Source: Rhizophagus irregularis
Taxonomy: Eukaryota; Glomeromycota; Glomeromycetes; Glomerales; Glomeraceae
DNA length: 64,000 bases
Assembly: GCF_026210795.1 (NCBI RefSeq)
Contig: NC_089432.1
Coordinates: 5,270,001-5,334,000 of the forward strand
Direction: 5' to 3'
Of this stretch, positions 47,418 to 62,400 are shown in pieces (positions within the stretch are counted from its first letter, which is position 1; each line of letters opens with the position of its first letter). The notes under the pieces were generated by a model. That model was given only the letters and a program-made list of their open reading frames with translations. It searched no databases and was not told the origin of the DNA. Made by a program: the position numbers and the translations under genes.

Positions 47418-50400
47418 ATGGAACAAGAAGTAAATATAAGAAATGAGGATGATACCGTATCCAATAATGATGAAGAAGAGTCATTAATAGATTCTTCTTT
47501 ACAAGTTCCACGTTCCGGTGTAGAAAAAAATTTATTTGCAAATAAAGTAAGAGATATGATGAACAATGGATATTCCTTTGGTAATGATAAAATAGAAATA
47601 GTAGATGAGTCGATTGACACAATTCATAATAATAATGTACGTAATTCTGATATCGATGAACATAATGATACCTCTAATTCCGAAGATGATGATACCAGCA
47701 ACTCTCAGGTCAAGAATTATGATTATCATGAAGATATCATTCCATCTACATCAGGTCACAATCGTATTGATAAGGAAAAGGAATTTGAATCTAATTATAG
47801 AGAACAAAAGGATGAATTTACTCGTCGTCCAAAAAATAAAGATAGTGATGATGATTCAGCAAATGAAGAGATCAAGATGCCAATTTCAAAATCTCGCTAC
47901 GCTGTGAGAAATCGACGAGAGACGTCAGATGATGCCAATGGCAATGACGATAACGATTATGATGACAATATTAGCGACTCTCAGGTCAAGAATTATGATT
48001 ATCGTGAAGATGTCATTCCATCTACATCAGGACACAATCGTATTGATAAGAAAAAGAAATTTGAATCTAATTATAGAGAACAAAAGAATGAATTTACTCG
48101 TCGTCCAAATTATCAAGATAGTCGTGATGATTCAAATCCTCGTTATGTTGTGAAAAATAGAAAGAAATTTGAAATGTCAGATGATGTCAATGACAATGTC
48201 GATAACGATTATGATGACAATATCGGCGATAATCGGGTCAAGGGCGATGATTATTATGAAGATGTCATTCCATCTTCATCAGGACATAATCGTATTGATA
48301 AGAAAAAGGAATTTGAATCTAATTATAGAAAACAAAAGGATGAATTTACTCGCCGTCAAAAAAATCAAGACGGTAGTGATGATTCAACAGATGAAAAGAT
48401 TAAGAAGCAAATTTCAAAATCTCGTTACGCTGTGGAAAACCGAGAGATGTCAGATGATGAAAATGAAAACGATAATGATGATGAAGAGCCTGAGTTTTAT
48501 GGAGAACAAATGGATGAAACCACTCGATATCCAAAACATAAAAATGGCCAAAATTTATCTATACATGCCGGTAATCAAAAGAAATTAGACAATACAAGTG
48601 ACTCCTCTCAAGATGAAAATGATAATTATGAAGAACAAATAGATGAAACTACTCGATATCCAAAAAATAAAAACAATCAAAGTCTATCTATACATGGCGG
48701 TAACCAAAAAAAATTAGATAACACGAGTGACTCCCAGGACGAGAATGATGATTATGAAGAACAAGCGGATGAAACTAATAGTTATCCATATAATAAAAAT
48801 GGCCAAAAACTATCTACGCATGACAGTAACCGAAAGAAATTAGACAACATAAGCGATTCATCACAGGATGAGAATGATGATTATGAAGAACAAATGGATG
48901 AAACTACTGAATATCCAAATAATAAAAATAGTCAAAATTTGCCTATACACGGAGGTAACCGAAGAAAATTAGGCAATATAAGTGACTCCTCGCAGGATGA
49001 GAATGATGATTATGAAGAACAAATGGATGAAACTACTGAATATCCAAAAGATAAAAACAATCAAAATCTGTCTATGCATAGACACGGAGGTAACCGAAGA
49101 AAATTAGGCAATATAAGTGACTCCTCGCAGGATGAGAATGATGATTATGAAGAACAAATAGATGAAACTACTAGATATCCAAAAGATAAAAACAATCAAA
49201 ATCTGTCTATGCATAGAGGTATCCAAAAGAAATTAGATAACACGAGCGACCCCTCCCAGGGCGAGAATGATGATTATGAAGAACAAGTGGATGAAACTAA
49301 TAAATATCCGTATAATAAAAATGGTCAAAATCTATCTACGCATGACAGTAACCGAAAGAAATTAGATAACATGAACGATTCCTCACAGGATGAGAATGAT
49401 GATTATGAAGGTGATTATGAAGAACAAACGGATGAAACTACTGAATATCCAAATAATAAAAATAGCCAAAATTTGCCTATACATGGAGGTGACCGAAGAA
49501 AATTAGGCAATATAATCAATATAAGTGACTCGCAGGATGAGAATGATGATTATGAAGAACAAATAGATGAAACTGCTAGATATCCAAAAGATAAAAACAA
49601 TCAAACTCTGTCTATGCATGGAGGTAACCAAAAGAAGTTAGATAACATGAGTTACTCCTCCAAAGATGAGAATGATGAATATAAAGATAGTGACTTTTTA
49701 CCTTCAGGTCATGTTAATAAAAATAATCAAAATCTATTTATTCAAGGCGATAATCGAAGGAAATTAGATGATAACAATGTTAACGATTCCCAAAATAGTC
49801 AAAATTTAACTAGAGATAATGAAGATAATTATAGCGGCAATAGTCAAGAAAAAAATCGGAAACCAAATAATAGTAGTTCCATATGGCCTAACTTGACTAC
49901 CATGCCTGGCATTATTAATAGATTGATGCCTGGTAGTAGCAAAGACGAGGATGAGATCAAAGTTATTTTCCATGTTCATTTTCCGGAAGGTATTGATAAA
50001 GTTGGAAACCCCGTAGTTCTTGGCAATGTAAAAGAATTAGGATCTTGGAAAAGTCCTATTATAAAGCTTAGTCCGCAAAAAAATCGAACATATTGGCGAT
50101 CCAGTCCAGTTATTATATCATCATCTTCTGTAAGAGGCGAAATTCAATATAAATATGCTATTCATGTACCCGCCAAAACTTTATACGGTCTTGGAAGATT
50201 TGGGAGAGAAGAAATTATATTTGAAGGAAATGGTGATAGAGATAATCGCATGTTGAATATTGAGAGAAATAATCAATTTGATATTTTCATAAACAATAAT
50301 CAATTACCTCGTTTATATCCTAATACTATACGTGATTTTGCTTTTGTGGATTACATTTATAATTCTATAAATGCTGACAACCTTAAAGCTAAAGTTATGG

Positions 50401-53400
50401 AATACCAACACTTATTAATTCTTCACAATGATTATACAATCCGTGCGTCAAATCTCGATTTCATTGCCGATCGCATTGATGTAAAAAACAAAGACAAACG
50501 ACTTTTCTTATGTTTTCTCTTAGGACATTATAATACTTCAAGAAGACGAGGTTCATTTTATGAATTACAGAATAAATTTCAATCTGGTTTGTTGCTTGAT
50601 GCACTTGAAGGCTATAAACAAGATACTTTACCTTCAAACACTAAAAACCAGATGTCTAGTGCCATCATAACTTTAGTTCAGCATAATGCTTTTCAGATGC
50701 AATTTAATTGGCTCATTATTTTTACAATTGCATCTGAAGTTGACCCTAATTTTTCTTTCATTGACCATTTAAAATCTTTAAAATATTCTAATGACAAATT
50801 AGTAAAATTCATTCAAGGAATTGAAATTATCAAATCTTATATTGATGGCACTGAACCTGAATTCTATATTAAGATTGCGAAGGTAAATTTTAATATAATT
50901 ATTGTGTCAATTTTACTTACAATAAATCTTTTTTTTTAAAAAAAAATATTTCTTTTATAGTGGTTAATTCAATTATGTCATAATATGGATCACCTTTTTG
51001 TACTTTGGAATGATATTCTCTCACATAGCAGCGAACTTGACAAAAGTATTTTTAAGCACTTTATTGAACAAATTCGAGAAAGTAGCTCTCATGATGATGC
51101 TGCTGCTTTAGAAAATCATTTTAAAAGACTCCCAAGAGATTATCGACAAGATGTATCTGAAGTTTTCCGGTCTCGTACATTATTTTTACTTGAAGTTTCG
51201 AACAGAGATTGGACAAAGGAAAATATCACTGCTATTAAAAACCTTCTTCATGAGGATAACCTAAACTGGGGCAGAGAGGAAGTTATTCGATTATTAGATT
51301 TAACATCTCGATCAAATACCTTGGAATTATTAAATATATTTCCTGAAATTTTAGATAATTGGTTTCGTAATAATTTTTCCGACACTAAAGAGAACAAGAT
51401 ACCGACAACCTGTGTGGCTTGGTTTAAAAATCTTTTAATCAAACTTGACACGGGTACGAGCACAAAAAATAGAAAAGAAAATAACATTGTGTTTTCGGTA
51501 TTTTTACATTTAGAACACATATACCCTTTGCTTGGTCATCGAAAAAATGTTTGGCAAAGCTTGACAACCAGTGCTATCGAAAGAGTTAGAGTATGTTCGG
51601 AATCTCAAATATTTGGCGCTACAAAATTTATAGTACAGATAAAAGAACAAGATATTAGAACGTTATTTTTAGATATGATAAAAGAAATGCTGAATAAGGC
51701 CGTACGACAAATTGATGATCAACTAATAAATAAAATTTATACAATATGCAATTGCAAAGGAAAGAATTTGGAAGTCCCAAACAAGTAAGTTCTTTAAAAA
51801 ATTTGATCTTTTTGTTAAATACAATTACTTATATATAATATATATTTATTTATTTTTTTATCAATTTATAATTATCAGGGTGAGCGAAGAAATTTTGTAT
51901 CATATCATTACTAGGTTACAAAACCAATCATCCGCATCTGATCCTTCGGAATATCATTTAAATATTCTAAGAGCAAGTCAATTTTGGAGTATTATATTAC
52001 GTTCTACTGGAAATGTTACGAAACTTCATTCAAATCCATTTGTTCAGCGTGTTAAAATGTCAATCAATAAACTTGGTGAATTACTACGTGAAAAGACAAT
52101 TGATATGCAATTGTTACAACAACTCTTAGACTTTTCTGATGAAAGATTATTTCAACATTTTGATGCAGCTGTTTCTGAAAAGAAAGCCATAGTTGATGTG
52201 ATTGTATCTCAAGATGAAATTGAAGAAATTAGAAAACTTTGTGGCAACTTTCAACTTCAGCTTGATATACTTTTCAAGTTTTATAACGAATTTTGTCCAA
52301 TTTCTCAAGTAACAGATGTGGATGATTACATTCAAGACGTAAAGAAACATATGGCAAGCTCAAATAAAGTGATGTTGAGAGAAGTGTTATCGCAAGATTA
52401 TTGGGCGTTCCATGAAAAAACTTTGTTCATTTCAAGACGTTGCTACAAATATATTCAATCTCGATTTTTTCGAAATATCTTTGAACGTTATGTCCAGGAA
52501 GATACTGCTGCAACAAAAGTAGAGTACATAGCGCAAAGATTAATGCCAGAAGTTTTTAAAAAATATGATACATACTGTGAACAATTTAAAGAATGGGAAA
52601 AGCTCAAATGTTCAGATGCATCTTTATTCTGGAACAATGTTACAGATGTAAATGCGGAGCTTGATTTAATGGAGGTTTATAAAGAACATAAAAATCAAAA
52701 ATTAATACAAACCCTTGACCATCTTTCAAAAATTTCTCTCTGGACTAAACGACTTGTGGAATTAGAGAAAGTTGTAAACCTTTTTAAAATACTACGTAGT
52801 GAGAATGATTGGCTAAATAAATCACTTGAATTTTTAAAAGACAATTCTAAGAAACTTAGCCAAGTTAATAGTTTTTTTAATTGTCTTAATAATAATATTT
52901 CCAATGCTAATCAAGAATGTTGGAAGTTGATAAAAGAGCTATCAAATGCTGATGGTTTTATAAGTTTTTTAGAAGAAATTGTCGAACACGATATTAAAAA
53001 TTTGATAAATGGTGTGGATGACCATTCAGATGAAAGATTGGTTCAAGAAGATACAGTTTCATCACTTATTCAAGTCAAGCAAATTTTATTGCCATTTATG
53101 AATAAGAATAAAAGAGATGATATTGCTAGTTTTTTAGCTTCACTATCAAATATTATAAAAAAGAATCCTACTTTAGGGGAGAAGATTGCATTATGTAACA
53201 GTTGTCATATGGCGTTACGAAATATATATAAGAACATTTCAGATCGTGGCGAAGTAACTAAGGAAAAAATCAAAAATGCCGTACTTAATGGGAGTTATAC
53301 TTTTGGACGTGATGAAAAAGAAGACAAGTGTTTAGTTTTGTTAAAATATACTTCTAGAACTTCTAAATCAGAGATGTTAATGACATATAATATGAATGAA

Positions 53401-56400
53401 ATCTTGGATTTACGTGGACGAGCCCTTTTAATTGCAAAACCTAAGATAAGCGTAAACGATAAAGATGAGGAAATTTCAAAAAATATTTTGAATGAATTTA
53501 CTGTCCAAGTCGATATTGCGCAAGAAATAATCAAAGTAGTATCCGTATTAATGCAATTGGGACATTTTGATTACAGAAAGTTTGAATATGAATTAATGGG
53601 AACAGATAGAATGAAAGATTATTTAAAATTTTTAAAGAATGAGCTCAAAAACTGGTAAGTAATTATTTATACTCCCTTCATTCATTTTTCACAAGAAAGA
53701 TTTTAACGAACTACGTTTCTACCAATTCTAGGCAAAATATAATAGATCGCGCACAAGAACAGTGTTATTATTTAACATTCTTCCCTGCTCGTCATATTTT
53801 GGCATTCCATGATTATTTCACATCAGAAAAATTAGATGAAGAAAATGAAGAAGAATGTAAAACATTGGTTAGATTTGTGAACAACAAAGCTAAATTACCA
53901 TCTCGTAAAGATATCCAAGGAATTTCACGTGGATCTAAAGATTATCGTAAGATTCTATGCGAGATTGGAAATGAATTAGAAAAAATTTTTAAAAAAATTC
54001 CAAAACAATCACGCGGTGGACTTAAAGCTGTTGGAGCTACCGGACAACGCGCAACGTTGGATATAGTTAAAAAGGGTAAATTATTTATTGCAGCTTGCGT
54101 TGACAAAACAAGAGTTCCAAACATTATTATGTCATTATATGTCAATAATGGAAATTATCCAGAACCGTGGCAACTCTTAATATGTACTACTTCAACTACG
54201 ATGGAGGAATTAACTATCTTCATAAAAAGAAGTTTCTTTGCATCAAAAAATGGATATGAAAATCACTTATTTTGTATTGCAAATTTAGAATTATTAGACT
54301 TTGAATTACAATATGATTTAGTTAATCAAATTAGATCAATGCGAGATCAAAAAGATTTTCTTCTAGCGCTTATTTGTTACAGAGAAAATGGAATTCATCA
54401 TCACATTTTAGATCAATTTTCTTCAGATGTCGTGACTGATGGATTAAACAATGAAGCTATGAGGGAAATTTATAGGGAATTGTGTCAGAATGTTATTCGT
54501 GTTACTTCCGACTTATCGGGACAAGGCAAAACTGAATGGATTAAAGAGGATAGTTTCAATAAAAAGAGATTCCCACGTAGCTTTTTAATAAGCGATGATA
54601 TGGAATTTGGCAGACTTGTACGTCAATTTAAAGAATATAAACTCCGAACTGCAGAAAGTTTACATATCAATATAGTATCATCTAACTACCCCGGAGACGT
54701 CAATATGTTTTTATTTGAATTATTAACTTTGGGTATAGTCTCTACTAATGTGGATATAGCTTGCCTACCTCTTTCAGAAACGCCCACGTATATATTTATT
54801 GAAATAGCTTCAACTACTGAACAGTATTTACTTAATTCTCTTCCTATGACAGGATATTTATTGTCCAAACATTTAACTTGGGATATTAAAAGTTTGAAGG
54901 CCTCTCAAGATATTACAAGTCAAATTCAGATTACTTGTAATTATTTGAATTTATTAGATCTTAATAAGATAGATACAAAAGAAATCCTTTTCCGGACGGA
55001 TGATGCAATTAAACCGTTACCAGTGGAACGTTGTCAAAATCTTATTGAGAAATATTTCTTTAACGAAAACAACAAAGACATTTCCTCATTTAGATTTGTT
55101 GAAATATTTGTTAATGTTCTAGCAGATCAATTAGTTCGATTTTCATCAAGTTTATTCTTTACAGTAGATAATCTGAGATTAATGGTAAAAGAAACTACTA
55201 ATATTAGAAAACTTATATTAAAAACATTAATGGATGGTTCAAAAGATTTTGCAACTAGATCTATCAAAACAAGAGAGGCACAGTTGGAATCTACAAATGC
55301 TGAAGATGAAAACGCTCGTCTTGGTACAATTGTTCAATGGGACGACTCAAATCATCTTTTAGTATTTTTCAATTCTCAAACTCCCGATACAATATCTGCC
55401 TTATATCGTGACAGAACTAAAGTTCACGAAAATGTTAAGACTTTATTAAAAAGTCAAGTAATTGGAGATATAACAAAATGGGAGTTAGATGATTATAATT
55501 CGATGTCTACAGATGCTCTATTTATGAAATTGGAATATTTAGCGCGAAAATCGACGGAAAAATTAAATATTCCTGAATACGCTTTATCTGGTGATAACCT
55601 AATAAAGATGGCCTTAATTCTTTTAAGAGCACGTGCGAATATCCCAGTTATAGTTTGTGGTGAAGCAGGCTGTGGCAAGGTGATTATATTTCGTTGTTAT
55701 TTATTTTCGTTATCACTTTTTTTTAAATATTTTACTTCAATATTATATCTCTTATAGACAAGTTTAATTGCCTACTTGGCTTTGATGGTTGAAGTTCAAT
55801 TCCAGTCTCTTAACCTTCATGCCGGAATTGATGAAAAAACTATTATGATGTTTATGAACGATTCTTTAGAGAAAGCAGAAAAAGGCGAGATTTGGCTATT
55901 CTTTGATGAGATCAATACTTGCAATTATATAGGTTTACTAGCTGATTTAATATCTCATCGAGTGCTTAATGGAAAACTAATACACCCAAATATTCGTTTG
56001 TTCTCCGCCTGTAATCCATACCGCCTTCGTATAAAATCCCAAAGTGAGGCTGGTTTAACAAATAGGGTTAAAAAATTTGAAGAACGAAGCAACCTTGTTT
56101 ATCAAGTCAAACCACTTCCTGATCAAATTTTAGATTATGTTTGGGACTATGGTATTTTAAAATCAAAAGATGAACGTAGATATATTCAAATTATGGTAGA
56201 AAAAGAACTGAAAAATTTAGCACATCCCGTATTTGCGGAACTTTTATTTGCTTCTCAAAATTTTATTCGAAAAGTTGAAGAACCATATAGTGTGAGTCTA
56301 CGTGATGTCAAGCGAGCTATAAGATTGGTGATATTTTTTTATAAATCTCTTCATAATCGTCCTGCTTACAGATATGGACATGTATATCCACCGCCTGGAA

Positions 56401-59400
56401 ATCCAACCATATTGACTAGGTCTTATGTTCTAGCACTTAGTCTTTGTTATCATTCTCGGTTATATGAACAAGATTTACGTAGACAATATCGCTTTGAAAT
56501 GGGACAAATATTACGCAATCATAATGCATTTGTAGGAGAAAATATGTTTTCTAAAATTATTCGTGAAGAACAAGAAGATTATATTAAGAGGATGCAATGT
56601 CCACCTAATACAGCATATAACGAAGCTTTATTAGAAAATGTTTTAGTTATGATCGTATGCATTTTGACAAAAATCCCTCTGTTCCTTATAGGAGCACCAG
56701 GCTCTTCAAAATCTTTAGCAATTCGTCTTATAAGCTCAAATTTACGTGGAGCCGATTCATATGATGAATATTTCAGAAATTTACCACAGATTTATTTAAT
56801 TCCACATCAAGGTTCTTCGTCTTCAACTTCTGATGGTATTATCAAAGTTTTTGATAAGGCGAATAGGTTTCAGGAAACAACTTCCACTCAATTTCCTGTT
56901 ATTAGTGTTGTTTTACTTGATGAAGGTAGTTTCATTTATATTTATTAAACTATCATGTTTTTATTTATTATTTATAATATTTTCTGTCTGTCATAATTTT
57001 TCTTTTTTTTGTGTCATCTTATACTAGTTGGCTTGGCTGAAACAAGTCCTTGCAATCCATTAAAAGTACTTCATTCTTTGCTTGAGCCAAGTTATCCAGC
57101 TACAGTGCCAACTGTTTCAGTGATAGGAATATCTAATTGGCGCTTAGATAACAGTAAAAGTAGTCGTGCACTACTTGTTCAGAGGTACATCTAAATAACA
57201 ATCATTGTATAATTTACAATTTTACGTACACTTATAATAATTTTCTTACGTTTTTTGCAGACCACAATTTGATTTAGATGATTTAGTTGATACAGCTGAG
57301 CGTTTATTAAATAAAAGAGTCATGGTTTTTCAAAGAGGGGCTTTAAAACCTTTAGCTGAAGCATATTCCAATTATGAAAAATATGGACAATCTTTGCCTA
57401 ATTTCCACGGTCTTCGTGATTATTATGCGCTGGTTAAGCGACTTTCATTATATGAAATGACTCCAAAGAATATTCAAATGGCACTAGCCCGTAATTTTGG
57501 GGGGACAGAAAACCACGTTAAATTATGTAAAAAGTATTTTGGAAATGTTCTAAAGATGTTTAATAATCATAAGTCATGGTTATATAAACAAATACCAATT
57601 GAACAATTAATCGCTTCAAATTTAGATGATTCTGATGCACGTCACTTAATGGTTATCGGTAAAAGTGATTCAATTGTGAATTTGTTGACTTATCAGTTAA
57701 GAATGAGAGACTTGGATCCTGTTGTTATTTTAGGATCTCAATTTCCCGATGATCGTGATGATTATTATTATAGCGTTTTGAGGAGAATTATGGTAATAAT
57801 CTATAAGAAATATTCTTTCTTTATCCATATATATATAAAAACATAATTTTATAATTTTAGATGTGCGTTGAAGCAGGCAGACCATTGATTCTAACAGATT
57901 TGGAAATGATTTATGGTAATTCTTTTATTTGTTATCTTAAGTATAATAATTATATTAAATAATTTTTTATAATTTAATAGGGAGTCTTTATGATTTATGG
58001 AATCAAAATTATATCGTTGTGGGAAGTAAAGAAAATGTCAAATACTTTACGAGGGTTGCACTTGGAGCATATGCAAATCCTATGCTGTAAGTAAACCTAT
58101 TAAATTTATTGTATATATATTTTTTATTTTATTTTGAAGTATTTTAAATAATAATGAATTTTAGTTACGTTTCGCCGAATTTTAAATGTATTCTTGTCAT
58201 GGATGAGAAAAATGTGGCTTCAGCTGATCCTCCACTTCTTAATCGGTTTGAAAAGCAAAAAATGTCAATTAATGACACTCTTAATAATAAACAAAAGTTA
58301 CTTGTTGAAAATTTAGGTGATTGGACAAGAAAAATGTCGACTCTGATTGGAGTTACTCAATTACGTAATAAATTCACCCAGAAAAATCTATTCATTGGAT
58401 TTGATAAAGATGAAACCTTACAAAGTCTAATTATTGACATCACAAAGAATAATCCAGAAGCAGATAATGATGAAATTTTAGAAAAATGCAAGGAATGTTT
58501 AATCGCAACAGCATCTTCTGACGGAGTTGTAAGAGCCGAACAATCAGCTTTAGAAAAAGATGAAGTTGATCGATGGAAACAGGTTTATTTCCGCAAACAG
58601 CATCACAATAGTCTTTATGATTATTTTTCTAATCAAGAAGATGCGTTATCAGATCCTAATGGACATTTAGTGATTATAAATACATTTTCTAATATCAATA
58701 CGGATGTTAAGTCTTGTTTACAAGAACTTGCAAGTTGTCAAGTAGATAAATTGTCGATTTTCAAAACTGAAGCTCAACTTTCAAATCGGGTAAGTTAAAG
58801 CAACGATTTAATAAGTTAATACATGCTTTCTTAGGTAACTTATTATAACTCCATACTTATAGGTAAAACATTTCTGGTCAGAATCAACCGATCAAATGTT
58901 AATTATCCAATGTGATTTAACTACCGTTAATACTGGATGTATTAAACTAGCCAAATTCATTATTGAACAATTTCGAAATGAATATATATCAAAGAGAGAT
59001 CAAATGGAGCGGGATATGCCTACGAAGCATGCATGTATCATTCTTCATATTCATCGAGATCAGGAATCCACTTTTACATCTTTTAATTTCATGTGCGGTT
59101 GGAAACAAATGACTATTGAAACATTATCAGGAAGTGGCGTTCCTACATCAGGTCTCCTAGATGGATCTTTAACTCGTATTGTTAATTCTACTTATCCATT
59201 CGAGAAAATTTTACAACAAGAACTCTTATGGTGTTTATCATGTATGAAATATCCATCGAACGACAAGTCAATCAATCATATAAAGTAAGTGACGTATAAA
59301 TAGTAATTATACTATATTTTAACATATATGTGTTGTTATGTTGTTATGTTGTTATTTAAATATTTTTTGAATAACCTTTTTTTAGGATATTGAACGAAAA

Positions 59401-62400
59401 AATTCTAAAGTATCCAAGTTTTATTAAATGTTTGAAAAAAAGAACTTTTGAATGGATTGAGGAAAAATCTACAAGTAACTGGCAATATAAAATCGCATCA
59501 AATAAACAAGATTTGTACCCATATCCTTCATTTTCTGCAGCACTACAGGCTCACGTTAGAATACTGCTTAGGAAACCGATAACTCAAATTTTATGTGCCT
59601 TAGAAAGATTATCGGCAATAAAAACATTTTTCTATGTTTCGGATCAAACGAAGTCAAAAAAAGGGAACTATGAAAAGTTACTTAAATTTTGGAAACAAAT
59701 TTATATGGATAACAAAATTATCAAAATTGATGATATACCAAATCCAAAACCTGATGGATATAATATGCTGGCAGGAAGTTTACTCGATCTTGAATTTCCT
59801 TTTTCATTTTATTATATGAAACAAATTGATAGTTTTAAAAGACATTATGAAGAAGAAATAACAATATTACAAAAGGATAATGGCAAAATTGATGCCAAAA
59901 CCAATGAACTTTGCGATTATGTGATTGAGGATCATTTAAAAGATTTCAAAAATAAGCTTTTTATGTCAATTCCGCAATTAAAAAATTCACCTCTTGAATG
60001 GGAATGGGCTTCCGAATTATATTTTAATGATTTTGTAACCGTTATTGTGTCAAAAGATGGTGAGACAAAGAATAAAAAAATGTTAACAATAATTTTAAGA
60101 TTACTCATCGGTACCGATAAAGTGCGTCAACCAATTTTCCTTCACTCATATTGGTGGAGGAATGCTAACGAAGTTTTAGCTCTATTACAATTAGCTCAAA
60201 TGTCTCCCATAATAATTAAAAATATTGAAATTCAAGGAAATGCTATTATTAGAGGAAGTTTAGAAAAATATCTAGTTAAAGAAGTGACAAAACTAATGTT
60301 ACAGCGTATTTGTGGAAATTTTGAAGGCGCAGAAAATGCTCATTTGATCGATAAATGGCAGCATGATGTTACAAAAGTATTATATCTCGTTAATAAAATA
60401 ATTAGAGCAAAGAATTTACCAGATCTTCAGTTGTTACGTATTGTAAACGATCTAGTTGCAGCAAAGACCATTCCTTTAGATAGCATTAAAGAAATTGTTC
60501 AACTTGGATTAAGTTTAGACGAGCAAGAAGTTCTCTCCGAGAAATTTATCAACACTGTATTTGATAAGCTAGATAAACTAGAACAAAATGAAAAAAATAT
60601 AATTCCAAAAAGATCATTTATCATGAGATGCCTTGCATTGATTCCTATCGAATCAGATGTTCTACTAAGTTTTTATAAAAAATTATTCTCGAATGAACCT
60701 TTTCCATTAATGGGCGCAATCATTGAAAGGATATTTATTAAAGAAGACGTAGAAAATGAGGACATATTCTTTACGATACTTACAGATTTCGAAGAAGCTG
60801 TAAGACAATCTTCTCGGTTAAATCTTATTAATAAATGTTTAGGAGATTTAAATACAAACATGGCTACTTTATGCTGTGATACCATTGAACAAAGCTTCTT
60901 CATGAATGAGAAATTGGAAAATTTAGCAGCTTTTTTTGGACCAGCTCTCGAAATTTTATATAAACAAAGAAGGCCATCATTACAAAAAATAACTTCTATT
61001 GCGTTGCTTAAAGAATTCGTTCGCCGATTCTGGGATAGCTTTCTTCAGAAGAATAAAAATAGTCCTATTGTATATAACAAAGCGGGAGGATACAATTTTA
61101 ATAGCAACGAATTAATTAATCAGATTAACAATACTATGACTTTATCTTATCCTTTGATTCATTCTCTTAAAATTTACTTTTTAAGAGATTTACGTCGAAG
61201 AGGGTTTTCGATTGATGATATTAGACGATTTTGCGAGGCTCAAAAGAATATTTTGCCGTGGTTTAGAACTCTCGATTGGGGGGATGTCAAAGGAAATAGA
61301 TTGCCTTTTAATCCATATTGTAATATACCCGAATATAATGAAGCAGAAGACAGTTTTATGACCTTCTATAATTTAGGAAATAAAGCACCTTTCCAAACAT
61401 TTGTACAAAAAATGAAACAAAATATGACCTCAACAGCAAAATTATCTTTAATGGGACTCTTATTTGTACGTCTTCATGCTTTAAGGGCTTCAAGAGAATG
61501 GCGACATTCAGATGTGCATTCAGCTGATTTCTTAACCAAAGAACTTGCTGGAATGAACTTATCGAATTCATTTAAAAGGATTGCAACAAATATCTTGTCG
61601 AATAACCAACCTTTACTTCGAATTTACAATTCAAGAATTGATAATACCGAGTTGATTTTAAAATCTGTTATTGCACATATTATCGCTTATCATGCGTCGC
61701 TTGAACCGAATTCATCTCCACTTGCAATGTATTTACACAATCTACAAAATTGTCAGAACTCGTTTATATTAACATGTTTTTGTGACCAGCAATCTGCGGA
61801 TTTTAATTTAATGTTGAACGCCATGAAGGGTTCAAGTTTTTATTCCTGTATTTGCGGTTACAGATACTTCGTTGGAGAATGTGGCAGACCTACGGCTACT
61901 GGTAGTTGCCCGAATTGTGGAAAAACGATCGGTGGAATTAAACATCAACCAGTAGCTGGAAACAATAGAACTCAAATTCAACCTCTTGCGATAAATTATA
62001 AAGCAGGATACATTGGTGAACTAGTCAATCAAAATATGAATGTTATCGTCAGAAGTCTACGACCTGTAGCATATCGTATTTTGCATTTAATTGTTCATGC
62101 TCTTATTGGAGCATCTGAACCTCCAACTGCCCTTGCTTTCCTTCGAAAAAATAATCAAACTGCTACTGATTCTGAAACATATTGTATTAACCATATTCGA
62201 AATGATTGGGAAATTCTGAAGAAACTTCTTTATTGCTCAGATGATGTATATATCTTTTTTTATTATTATTATTATTTTCTTTATAATCTTATTTAATAAA
62301 ATAGCTAACTAAAACAAAATTTTATTATCTTAATCAGAATTTGGCGTTAATATTCCATTCTCTAATTTCCTTAATGATGGAAAGACCTCCCATTCCGAAT

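Noticed and set aside
47605-48588. Met/Ile-rich plus-strand frames overlapping the repeats of copy C exon 1
   Set aside because: Alternative frames of the acidic coding repeat; they recur with the repeat period and have unnatural composition.
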